Assembly (NCBI GenBank): GCA_910589555.1
Contig: CAJUTE010000042.1
Coordinates: forward strand, 1-23,543
Direction of reading: 5' to 3'
Length of the DNA: 23,543 nucleotides
From: an uncultured Muribaculum sp.
GTDB lineage: Bacteria > Bacteroidota > Bacteroidia > Bacteroidales > Muribaculaceae
The translations under genes were made by a program, and so were the position numbers. Below the pieces are notes generated by a model. The model was not told where the DNA came from. It did no database searches and saw nothing but the letters and a program-made list of their open reading frames with translations. Shown here one piece after another: positions 1 to 6,950 of this stretch. Numbering within the stretch: the stretch's first letter is position 1; every line of letters begins with the position of its first letter.

Positions 1-1051
1 GCATCGGATAGCCCATCCAGCCGAAGATGTCGATGTTGTCCCATCCTTCCTTGTTATCATTGCGCGGAGGATAGTAGTTGATACGCACCTTGTGGTAGTA
101 GTCGGTGTAAAGATCAGGCTGCTTTTCCGGTACAAGGATTGACTCAAGAGTTGAGAGCTTGCTCACCTCCTTGGTGCGGAAGTTGGCAGGTTCGTCAAGA
201 ACGAGACCGTCACGGTTTCCGAGGATGTTGGTTGAGAACCATCCTGCAAGACCGAGGTGGCGAACACCGATGATAGGAGCGAAACCTGACTTAACAAGAG
301 TTTGTCCGGTCTTGAAGTCCTTACCTGCGATAGGCATCTTGGTCTTTTCAGCGAGTTCCCACATTGCCGGGAAGTCAACGGTAGTGTTGGGGGCACCCAT
401 TACGAAAGGAGCGCCTTCAACCAATGCTGCGTAAGCATAGCACATTGACGGAGCGATGTGTTCGCGGTCGTCAGCCTTCATGGCTGCTTCAAGGTCAGCG
501 AGATTGTAGTGTACCTTCTCGTCTACCGGAACATATACTTCAGTAGAAGCTGCCCAAAGCACCACGATGCGGTCGCAATTGTGAGCTGCCTTAAAGTCGC
601 GGATATCCTTGCGGAGCTCCTCAACCATTTCCCAACGGGTCTTGCAGTCCTTCACATTGTCACCTTCAAGACGCTTTGCATAGTTGTGGTCGAAAGCAGC
701 CTTCATAGGCTTGATAGCCTCGAGCTCATCCTTAACGGGAAGGATATCCTTCTCCTTAAGAACTTCGCAGTTCATGGCTGATTCGAATGCGTTCTGAGGA
801 TAAACATCCCATGAACCGAATTCAATCTGGTCAAGTGATGCGAGAGGAATGATTTGATTATAGTGGAGATACTTCTTGTCGGCTCCTTCGCCCACGCGGA
901 TTACATCATACTGAGTTGATGAACCGATAGGTTTGGCAAGTCCTTTGCGTGCCATAAGCACACCGGTAATAAATGTAGTACTTACAGCGCCAAGTCCTAC
1001 AACGAGAATACCGAGTCTACCCTCGGCTTTCTTAACTTCACTTTGATTCAT
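1..1051 (-). CDS. myo-inositol-1-phosphate synthase, C-terminus cut by window edge
   Basis: Converts D-glucose 6-phosphate to 1L-myo-inositol 1-phosphate with NAD as a recycled cofactor; this is the entry step to inositol lipids. The frame is open from an ATG at 1051 to the left edge, giving about 350 residues of a family that is usually near 430 in Bacteroidota, so roughly 80 residues are missing. Visible signatures are the NAD-binding glycine motif GLGAVSTT (residues 19-26), a GKDFKTGQT motif that matches the SGDDFKSGQT motif of eukaryotic INO1, NILGNRDG, and RINYYPPRNDNKEGWDNID near the edge. It lies 235 bp downstream of the HAD hydrolase gene on the same strand and has a candidate promoter of its own at 1146-1176. 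Family assignment is secure; the link to lipid synthesis rests on the neighbouring genes. Confidence 0.93.
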   Translation of the reverse strand, partial: MNQSEVKKAEGRLGILVVGLGAVSTTFITGVLMARKGLAKPIGSSTQYDVIRVGEGADKKYLHYNQIIPLASLDQIEFGSWDVYPQNAFESAMNCEVLKEKDILPVKDELEAIKPMKAAFDHNYAKRLEGDNVKDCKTRWEMVEELRKDIRDFKAAHNCDRIVVLWAASTEVYVPVDEKVHYNLADLEAAMKADDREHIAPSMCYAYAALVEGAPFVMGAPNTTVDFPAMWELAEKTKMPIAGKDFKTGQTLVKSGFAPIIGVRHLGLAGWFSTNILGNRDGLVLDEPANFRTKEVSKLSTLESILVPEKQPDLYTDYYHKVRINYYPPRNDNKEGWDNIDIFGWMGYPM

Positions 1052-1145
1052 GATTGTGATGGTTAATTAGTTTTTATTTCCCTTTTTGTTTTTAGTTTCA
1101 ATGTCTGTTTTGCGGTTTAGCCTTTGGTTCAAGGATAAAAGCGTG

Positions 1146-1176
1146 TAAAAGTAGTGGTTATTTTTGAGATGTGAAA
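1146..1176 (-). promoter_or_regulatory. candidate Bacteroidales promoter of the inositol-phosphate synthase gene
   Basis: Read on the minus strand there is a TTTC (1173-1176), a 19-nt spacer and TACTTTTA (1146-1153). This is one mismatch in each element from the Bacteroidales -33 TTTG and -7 TAnnTTTG consensus, with normal spacing. It would leave a leader of roughly 80 nt before the ATG at 1051. It suggests the gene can be transcribed apart from the upstream operon. The rest of 1052-1286 is AT-rich with no gene. Confidence 0.4.
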
Positions 1177-1286
1177 TTTTTTTTCGACAAACTTTCCTTA
1201 TTTAATGTCAAATTTAGCTAAAAATATGCCGTATTAGCCAAAATAAGTGAAATACACCACCCAAACACATCTTAATTGTTAACGAA

Positions 1287-2003
1287 TCATAACGCTACCT
1301 CTTCAAGATCGGCAAGACTTTTGATGATTGAAGGGTGCATGACCGCATCCTCCTCATCAGTCCAGCCCTTACCCTTGAGCCAAGCCACCTTACACCCTAT
1401 GCTCTCGGCGGGAACAATATCTTTTTTATAAGAATCGCCCACCACAAGCACCTCCTCGGGAGAAAGACCGAGAGCCTCAACGCCGAGCGAGAATATTTTA
1501 GGGTCAGGTTTACGAACACCCACCACGGCGCTCTCGATTATATCCTTGAAATAATCCCTAAGGTCAAAGTCGGCGAGCACCGCCTCGATATTGCCATAAA
1601 AATTGCTCACAAGCACCATGGGGTAACGCGCGCCAAGAGCCGTAAGCACAGGACGAGCCTCATCAGCGCACTTGCGGGCGCAATCATAGCAGTAACGGGC
1701 TATCGCAGGAGCAAGAGTCTCGACCTCCTCGCCATCCACCGCGCCGAGATTCACGAGATAGCCCAGCTCTATCACCATTTTCTTATACAGCAGGTCATAG
1801 AAATTGTCGGTGGGCTGAATGTGGGGGTGACGGGCAAGTTCACGCTCGGCATACACGTATGCTTCACGAAAAACCTCCTTGCCTATCTTAACTCCGGCAT
1901 GAATATAGCCATCCCATATTATCTCGCTCCAGTGGGTGCCACGGCTGTCGATAGTGCCGCCGTAGTCAAATATCACACCCTTTATATCTTTAATAGAGTC
2001 CAT
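1287..2003 (-). CDS. HAD-superfamily hydrolase, likely phosphatase
   Basis: A 238-residue haloacid-dehalogenase-fold hydrolase. All four HAD motifs are visible: nucleophile D13 in FDYGGT, S133 in LVSN, K165 in RKPDP, and the acidic pair D190/D195 in GDSYKKD; residues 20-110 look like a helical cap. The residue two after the nucleophile is Gly (D-Y-G) rather than the usual Asp, as in the YihX-type DLGNV motif, so small-molecule phosphatase activity remains possible. I chose the ATG at 2003, directly before the conserved core. An upstream extension to 2117 would lie inside the transferase gene and adds a Cys/Tyr-rich stretch unlike the family. It overlaps the transferase gene by 14 bp, so translational coupling is likely. 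Its place beside inositol genes suggests an inositol-phosphate or lipid-phosphate substrate, but that is inference. Confidence 0.85.
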   Translation of the reverse strand: MDSIKDIKGVIFDYGGTIDSRGTHWSEIIWDGYIHAGVKIGKEVFREAYVYAERELARHPHIQPTDNFYDLLYKKMVIELGYLVNLGAVDGEEVETLAPAIARYCYDCARKCADEARPVLTALGARYPMVLVSNFYGNIEAVLADFDLRDYFKDIIESAVVGVRKPDPKIFSLGVEALGLSPEEVLVVGDSYKKDIVPAESIGCKVAWLKGKGWTDEEDAVMHPSIIKSLADLEEVAL

Positions 2004-2931
2004 CCTGCAATTGCTTTGTAAAGTTACGGCAGATGCGTCCATGACGCACCACCATATATATAAGTAGTATATTAAGTACCGTAAGCTCAAATATGAAATA
2101 CAGCCACGGCATAGCAAGGAACAACGATGTGAACAACGCTATCGTGCGCCAGTTGAACGACAGGATATTGGTGTACTTCATCAACGGAAGGCTCTTCTCG
2201 CGGAAAGCGTCACGGAACGATTGAGGAATATTGCCGTCGGGGAAACGACGCTTAAGCTCGCGGCGAAGCCCTTGCATCCTCGGAGTCCAGTCCTCCTGGC
2301 TCTCGGTATAGTTGGTATAGAAAAACAGTGTTATCTTGCTCCAGAAATTTCCTTTCCACGGCATTGATGCCTGCTTTGCCTTAAGCACGTCGGCACACTC
2401 AAGCTCACTGCCACCCTCACCTTTCAGGAAATAGAGGTGGAACTGGCGGTAATAATCAGCCATTGCCGCTTGCTTGGCATGACACGCGCCGGCACAAACG
2501 GCGATGACCCATATCACCCATACATGGGCTGAAAAGAACTCGGAAGTGGCGTTCTCGCGGAAACAGATGGCGAAATAGATGGTCACAAACCACAAGTCGC
2601 CGGCAAGACCGTCGAGTATGCGGCCCAGACGCGAATATTGCTTGGTCATGCGGGCAAGCTGACCGTCGGCGGAATCAAAAGAATTAGCCCACACGAGCAG
2701 AAGCATTCCCACAACATTGATCCACAATACAGGATAATAGAACAGCACGCCGGCGGCAACGCCAAGGAAAATCGAGGCGATGGTGATGGCATTGGGGGTG
2801 ACGCCAAGCTTCTTGGCAAGACACGCCCACATATAACCTATTTTTCTATAAAACCACAAGTCGATGTGCTCCTCGGTGTCCATCGACTTCAATGTGCTCT
2901 GCAATGACACATTCTCACTTGACGATGTCAT
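1990..2931 (-). CDS. CDP-alcohol phosphatidyltransferase family membrane enzyme, candidate inositol-lipid synthase
   Basis: A 313-residue membrane protein that transfers a phospho-alcohol between a CDP-activated donor and an acceptor. The family signature lies at residues 86-112: D86, D89-G90, A93-R94, G103, D107 and a last acidic residue D112. The canonical spacing between the last two Asp is three residues; here it is four (DGLAGD), so G111 sits where the final Asp normally is. Hydrophobic segments are visible at about 47-65, 68-84, 113-124, 136-150 and 262-295, with a soluble insert of about 110 residues between the fourth and fifth that makes it longer than the usual 200-residue members. 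The start overlaps the ATP-grasp stop by 4 bp. With the nucleotidyltransferase two genes upstream and inositol-phosphate synthase downstream, the likely reaction is CDP-inositol plus a lipid alcohol giving an inositol lipid. A classical phosphatidylinositol-phosphate synthase is the alternative. Confidence 0.85.
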   Translation of the reverse strand: MTSSSENVSLQSTLKSMDTEEHIDLWFYRKIGYMWACLAKKLGVTPNAITIASIFLGVAAGVLFYYPVLWINVVGMLLLVWANSFDSADGQLARMTKQYSRLGRILDGLAGDLWFVTIYFAICFRENATSEFFSAHVWVIWVIAVCAGACHAKQAAMADYYRQFHLYFLKGEGGSELECADVLKAKQASMPWKGNFWSKITLFFYTNYTESQEDWTPRMQGLRRELKRRFPDGNIPQSFRDAFREKSLPLMKYTNILSFNWRTIALFTSLFLAMPWLYFIFELTVLNILLIYMVVRHGRICRNFTKQLQDGLY

Positions 2932-3794
2932 TTCTGATGCTCTTTTATAGTGTTAATGATACATTTTGCGATATGAGGCGCTGCTTCCTGACGGCAGGGA
3001 GCGAAACTGGGCCAGTCGTTAAAGTCGATGATGCGGATGGAGCCGTCGGCGTTCACGATGCAGTCACCTCCATAAACCTTCACGTCGAGCACCTCGCTCG
3101 CCGCCTGGCAGATAGCCATCATGCGCGACTTGTCAAACTCGATGCCCTGCGACTTGCCGTTGATAGCCTCATGTCCATACTTGGAGTGACCTGCCTCAAA
3201 CGGATAAAACCAGTAGAAGAACGGAGTGCCCTGCACACCGTAAAACTTGATAAGGTCGCCCACAAGGTGACGGTTGATCACGGCTCTCTTTATGCCGCGG
3301 AGGAAATACTCCTGAAGCACCTCCTGAGCCTCCTCGGGATGGCGCACATAGCTCACATCCTCCTTGTGCATGGCATGGAAATCGCCACGCTTGATCCAGC
3401 ACTGCGTGTAGCCCGCCTTTTTAAGCTTTCCGGCTACAGCCTCGTCAGTGTCCACTATCAAGCTCTCGGGATAAGGGATGTTGCTGCCTACAAGGATGCG
3501 CGTCATGCGCTCGCGGGTACAGTTCTCGATGCCGTAGCCTGAGTTAATCACGAGCACCCCCTCATCCTCCAATTTCTGAAGAAGGTGTATCGACTTCATC
3601 TCGCGGCACATATTGACTATGATGCGTTCCTTCACCTCTCCGGCTATGAACTGGTCCTCGCTGTAGATGTTAACGATAATACCCCGCTTGCGGAGCTGGT
3701 CGGCAGTGGCATTGAATATCGCAGCGTCATTGCCTATATGGTTCGGAGAATATGCACCGGCTCTCATTATGCCGGCTATTGTTATTTCAGCCAT
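2928..3794 (-). CDS. ATP-grasp family protein of unknown substrate
   Basis: A 288-residue protein with an ATP-grasp fold of the RimK-like kind. Residues 1-40 look like the N-terminal Rossmann-like lobe (GIMRAGAYSPNHIGNDAAIF), K135 in CWIKRGD is a candidate ATP-binding lysine, and the C-terminal metal site is GGDCIVN (D244) followed by IDFND (D257, N259) and WPSF. Such enzymes form acyl-phosphate intermediates to make amide or thioester bonds; a subset phosphorylates inositol polyphosphates (the ITPK kinases share this fold). No signal peptide, so cytoplasmic. It sits between the nucleotidyltransferase (16-bp gap) and the CDP-alcohol transferase (4-bp overlap), which argues for a job in the same pathway. 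I do not recognise its substrate: head-group ligation, inositol phosphorylation or an unrelated ligation are all open. Confidence 0.8.
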   Translation of the reverse strand: MAEITIAGIMRAGAYSPNHIGNDAAIFNATADQLRKRGIIVNIYSEDQFIAGEVKERIIVNMCREMKSIHLLQKLEDEGVLVINSGYGIENCTRERMTRILVGSNIPYPESLIVDTDEAVAGKLKKAGYTQCWIKRGDFHAMHKEDVSYVRHPEEAQEVLQEYFLRGIKRAVINRHLVGDLIKFYGVQGTPFFYWFYPFEAGHSKYGHEAINGKSQGIEFDKSRMMAICQAASEVLDVKVYGGDCIVNADGSIRIIDFNDWPSFAPCRQEAAPHIAKCIINTIKEHQK

Positions 3795-3810
3795 TTTCTA
3801 TATATGTTTT

Positions 3811-4518
3811 CTAATTTTCGCCTGATATGAACCGCTCTGCCGTGGCTATGTCACCGGCATGGTCTACATCCACAATCTTGCTGAACGGGCAAGCCTTGAG
3901 ATTCAATCCCCCCTCGACGAGAGCGCGCTGATAGTTGCGCATACGGCTCACGCCCTTCTTCATGCAGTCGTCAAGTATGCCCAGAGCCGGCTGGGTGAGC
4001 CCGTAGATGCCCCCCGAGATATATTTCACCCCTTCGTGCGGAGCGTCAAGGAATGCGGTGATGCGCATATCATCGTTCACATCGATATACAGCGGCTTCT
4101 CATCATCGATGAACGAAGTGACCGCCATATAACCGTCGGCATCATCACTCGCCGCAAATTCATCTACGTAGCGGCGGAAATCCTCCTGACGGAAAATAGT
4201 GTCGACCGTGGTGAGCACAAACTTTCCCCGTGCGGGAAAATTGCGGCTCACTTCCCAGAATGAATGCATCGAGCTGGGGGTGGATTTAACCACCAGATGA
4301 AACGGCACGTCGATAGTGAGGCTTTCAAGATACTCCCTCACTTCAGTCATCTGCTCGTTGACGATGATCGACAAGGATTCAGGCGAGCATGACATCATGA
4401 GGTCAATCAGGCGTTTAATCATTGGCACCCCGTTGAGGAGCACCAGCGGCTTGGGTCTTGCCACGCCCTCCTGGGCAAGGCGCGAACCCTCTCCGGCTGC
4501 AATAATCGCGTAATGCAT
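3811..4518 (-). CDS. nucleotidyltransferase, candidate CTP:inositol-1-phosphate cytidylyltransferase
   Basis: A 235-residue cytoplasmic nucleotidyltransferase of the NTP_transferase/MobA-like GT-A fold. It starts with AIIAAGEGSRL (G9-x-G-S-R13), then RPKPLV (K23) for triphosphate binding, TTVDT with D106 as a metal ligand, SGGIYGL, and VDVDH (D197/D199) as the second metal site. These enzymes join a sugar or alcohol phosphate to an NTP. In hyperthermophiles a related domain makes CDP-inositol for di-myo-inositol phosphate, next to or fused with a CDP-alcohol transferase. Finding the same pair here beside inositol-phosphate synthase makes CTP:inositol-1-phosphate the best guess, but the sequence alone does not exclude another sugar phosphate. 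The gene begins 39 bp after the pdxA stop and probably shares its promoter. Confidence 0.85.
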   Translation of the reverse strand: MHYAIIAAGEGSRLAQEGVARPKPLVLLNGVPMIKRLIDLMMSCSPESLSIIVNEQMTEVREYLESLTIDVPFHLVVKSTPSSMHSFWEVSRNFPARGKFVLTTVDTIFRQEDFRRYVDEFAASDDADGYMAVTSFIDDEKPLYIDVNDDMRITAFLDAPHEGVKYISGGIYGLTQPALGILDDCMKKGVSRMRNYQRALVEGGLNLKACPFSKIVDVDHAGDIATAERFISGEN

Positions 4519-4557
4519 TGGTTTTATCTGTTTTTTAGATCACCCGGAAGCGATCTG

Positions 4558-5661
4558 TTAATCGTTGGCGCTATCATCCTTTGTAAGGTCAAGCACCACA
4601 TTATCTTTTCCTTTTTCAAAATACTGTTTTCTGAGAGGATTGCGGAATGCGTAATCATCATTTCGGCGATTGCGGTATATGTCAATCGCGGCATAGATGG
4701 CTTGACGCATCGACTCTGCCGACGCCACCCATTTACCGGCTATGTCAAAACCGGTGCCATGGTCGGGCGAAGTCCTCACATAAGGAAGACCGGCGGTGAA
4801 GTTGACGCCGTTGTCCATCGACTTTGCCTTGAACGGGGCGAGACCCTGGTCATGATACATGGCAAGCACTCCGTCAAACACTTTATACGCCTCCGTGCCG
4901 AAAAATCCGTCGGATGCGTATGGACCGAAAGCAAGTATATTCTTGCTGCGCGCCTTCTCGATAGCCGGGATGATAATATCCTTCTCCTCCGATCCCAGCA
5001 ATCCGTTTTCTCCGGAATGAGGATTGAGCGACAGCACCGCGATGCGCGGCGAGCTGATGCCGAAATCCTTGCGAAGAGAGGTGCTGAAAGCGGTGAGCTT
5101 ATCCAGAATACCCTCGGTGGTGATAGCCGCAGGTATCTTGGCGATGGGCAGGTGGGTGGTGACAAGAGCCACGCGCATGGCGTCGCTGCACAGAATCATA
5201 AGAGCCTTCTCGCCGTCGCCAAGCGACGCTTCGAGATACTCCGTGTGACCGGGAAAATGAAACGTCTCGCTGTGGATGGCATCCTTGTTGATGGGAGCTG
5301 TCACAAGTGCGTCGATATCCCCTGAACGGAGGTCGGCGACGGCGCGCTCCAACGCGATGAACGCCGCTTCGCCTGCGCTTTTCGACAGTACCCCCGGCTC
5401 GATTTTGGTATCTTCAGGCACAACATTGATGATGTTAACCTCATTATCCTTAGCCTGAGCGGGCGACTGAATCTGAACCATCGGGATTGCCGGCTGGTCA
5501 GCACCCTTCAGATAGTAGGAAGCGATCTTAGCCGACCCGTAGATAATCGGGGTGCAGAGCTCGGCGATACGGGTATCCTCAACAGCTTTGAGGATCACCT
5601 CATATCCTATTCCGTTTATATCGCCTTGGGTTATGCCTATTTTGAGTTTTCTATTATTCAT
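4558..5661 (-). CDS. pdxA: 4-hydroxythreonine-4-phosphate dehydrogenase
   Basis: Oxidises 4-phosphohydroxy-L-threonine in the DXP-dependent pyridoxal 5'-phosphate pathway, NAD(P)-dependent and with a divalent metal. The 367-residue product is a little longer than the usual 330. It begins with KIGITQGDINGIGYEV, has the substrate motif FPGHTEY (H139, T140), and the three metal histidines are seen as TTH170, NPH215 and YH280D. The C-terminal region carries NFTAGLPYVRTSPDHGTGFDIAG, typical of the family. It is the first gene of the minus-strand cluster, with a good promoter (5683-5714) just upstream of the ATG at 5661. No other B6 gene is next to it. Co-transcription with the inositol-related genes is implied by strand and a 39-bp gap. 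Confidence 0.95.
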   Translation of the reverse strand: MNNRKLKIGITQGDINGIGYEVILKAVEDTRIAELCTPIIYGSAKIASYYLKGADQPAIPMVQIQSPAQAKDNEVNIINVVPEDTKIEPGVLSKSAGEAAFIALERAVADLRSGDIDALVTAPINKDAIHSETFHFPGHTEYLEASLGDGEKALMILCSDAMRVALVTTHLPIAKIPAAITTEGILDKLTAFSTSLRKDFGISSPRIAVLSLNPHSGENGLLGSEEKDIIIPAIEKARSKNILAFGPYASDGFFGTEAYKVFDGVLAMYHDQGLAPFKAKSMDNGVNFTAGLPYVRTSPDHGTGFDIAGKWVASAESMRQAIYAAIDIYRNRRNDDYAFRNPLRKQYFEKGKDNVVLDLTKDDSAND

Positions 5662-5682
5662 TGCAATGAGTCAAAATTTTTG

Positions 5683-5714
5683 CTAAGTTACGAAAACTCC
5701 GCCACATCCCCAAA
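5683..5714 (-). promoter_or_regulatory. promoter of the pdxA / inositol-lipid candidate operon
   Basis: On the minus strand TTTG (5711-5714), a 20-nt spacer and TAACTTAG (5683-5690) match the Bacteroidales -33/-7 pattern with one mismatch in the -7 element. A start site about 8-12 nt further on would leave a leader of only 10-15 nt before the pdxA ATG. It is the only good promoter I find for the tightly packed genes down to 1287. Confidence 0.5.
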
Positions 5715-5772
5715 CTCACACCCACTTACTTCTGCTTTCTTCAAATTTTCGCCAACCGATTGTTTTAACTCA

Positions 5773-6675
5773 TCAGTGCTTATCTATGTATTTCTTCCCT
5801 TTGTAAATGTATATCCCATCAGGATCTCCTTGCAACGGTCGCCCTTGCAAATCATATTTACGCTCATTCTCATCCTTGTCATCATAAATCGTTTCCACTC
5901 CCAATGGTCCGGAGGGACGCATTTCCAGTGCGAAGATGCCGGAAAACAAAGTCCATGGTTCTACTTTTTCATTCTCATACAATGAGAACAACTCATCGTC
6001 CTCGATTGTGATCAAATAACATCCGATTTCCCCATCGACTACATCAAACGCACCTTTTTCTATATCGAAAAGCGACGGCGGCATAGCGTTAACACAGAAC
6101 CAATACAACTGATTACATCCATGAAACGCACGCGATGAAATATGACACTTATTTTTAACCGCATTTTTATCTGGAAATTCAACAAAAGTAAGACGGGAGC
6201 AATTCTCAAAAGCACCCTCCCCAATTTCATCCGCACCTAATATCCATAACCAATACGGACTTCCCCAATTTTTGAATGCCTCTTTCCCTATATATTTTAT
6301 CGAAGTGCCAAGAGCGGTAAAATGACCAAGGGCAATTCCTTCCGGAGTATCGTCCGGCAAGTCTTGAAAAGCATGATCTCCAATGCCTGTCACTAAATAC
6401 TCTATGCCTTCATGGATTAATTTATCAGGTATATATTCAGGGCCTCCAAATTCATGTTTTTGATTATAAACCGTGACTCCATCAATCTCTACTTTATCAG
6501 AATATGTGATTTCACAAGTTGGAACCTCTGAATTTTCATCAGATGTGATATTGCAGTAATAGTAATAAAGAATAGGAGAACTTGTTTTTTTTGCAACGCC
6601 GATAAAATCATACGCACAAACGTGCATACCATGCCACACAAACAGAGCCAACAAAACAATAATCAATCGTTTCAT
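5773..6675 (-). CDS. BspA-like leucine-rich-repeat surface protein
   Basis: A 300-residue exported protein. Residues 1-21 form a signal peptide (MKRLIIVLLALFVW..., probable cleavage after VCA). The middle carries degenerate LRR_5/BspA-type repeats recognisable by the I-x-x-I-G-x-x-A-F-x-x-C/L pattern: IGDHAFQDL (about 98-106), IGKEAFKNW (129-137), IGEGAFENC (151-159), ISSRAFHGC (179-187) and IEKGAFDVV (205-213). The last 29 residues (KYDLQGRPL ... GIYIYKGKKYI) are the tail common on Bacteroidales surface proteins of this group. BspA-like proteins are linked to adhesion in other species; the ligand here is unknown. Base composition is clearly more AT-rich than the genes on both sides, which suggests a recently acquired or fast-changing gene. 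Confidence 0.85.
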   Translation of the reverse strand: MKRLIIVLLALFVWHGMHVCAYDFIGVAKKTSSPILYYYYCNITSDENSEVPTCEITYSDKVEIDGVTVYNQKHEFGGPEYIPDKLIHEGIEYLVTGIGDHAFQDLPDDTPEGIALGHFTALGTSIKYIGKEAFKNWGSPYWLWILGADEIGEGAFENCSRLTFVEFPDKNAVKNKCHISSRAFHGCNQLYWFCVNAMPPSLFDIEKGAFDVVDGEIGCYLITIEDDELFSLYENEKVEPWTLFSGIFALEMRPSGPLGVETIYDDKDENERKYDLQGRPLQGDPDGIYIYKGKKYIDKH

Positions 6676-6950
6676 TATTTTATCTCTAAAAAATTAAACA
6701 ATCCATTTATTATTCCACAAGTAACAATGATTGAAATAGAAATTCGTTTCATGTTCGTTGTTTTAGGAATTTTATGCCCATTATGTAAGGCATTGCAAAA
6801 TTAACAATTGCAATATAATCATTAATAATCAGACTAACAAGTAAATATGTTGTATAACATAATAATATCTACTACAATATGCGGCACCGATTGTGAAGCA
6901 TAAACATTTCATCATGATGGGCGGTTATTACTATACTATCAAAAACATCG

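Noticed and set aside
1335..2021. 228-codon open frame on the plus strand opposite the HAD gene.
   Set aside because: Antisense shadow of a gene with all four HAD motifs; His/Ile-rich product without domain features.
2004..2117. Upstream extension of the HAD hydrolase.
   Set aside because: Lies within the transferase coding region and gives a Cys/Tyr/Trp-rich stretch not expected before the HAD core.
4513..5325. 270-codon open frame on the plus strand opposite pdxA.
   Set aside because: It mirrors the codon pattern of pdxA, whose motifs are complete, and its own product resembles no family.
6792..6814. 7-bp inverted repeat ATTGCAA / TTGCAAT with a 9-nt loop upstream of the DUF5119 gene; considered as an invertible-promoter end or operator.
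   Set aside because: Very AT-rich, short, and no matching partner elsewhere around the promoter region; could be chance.
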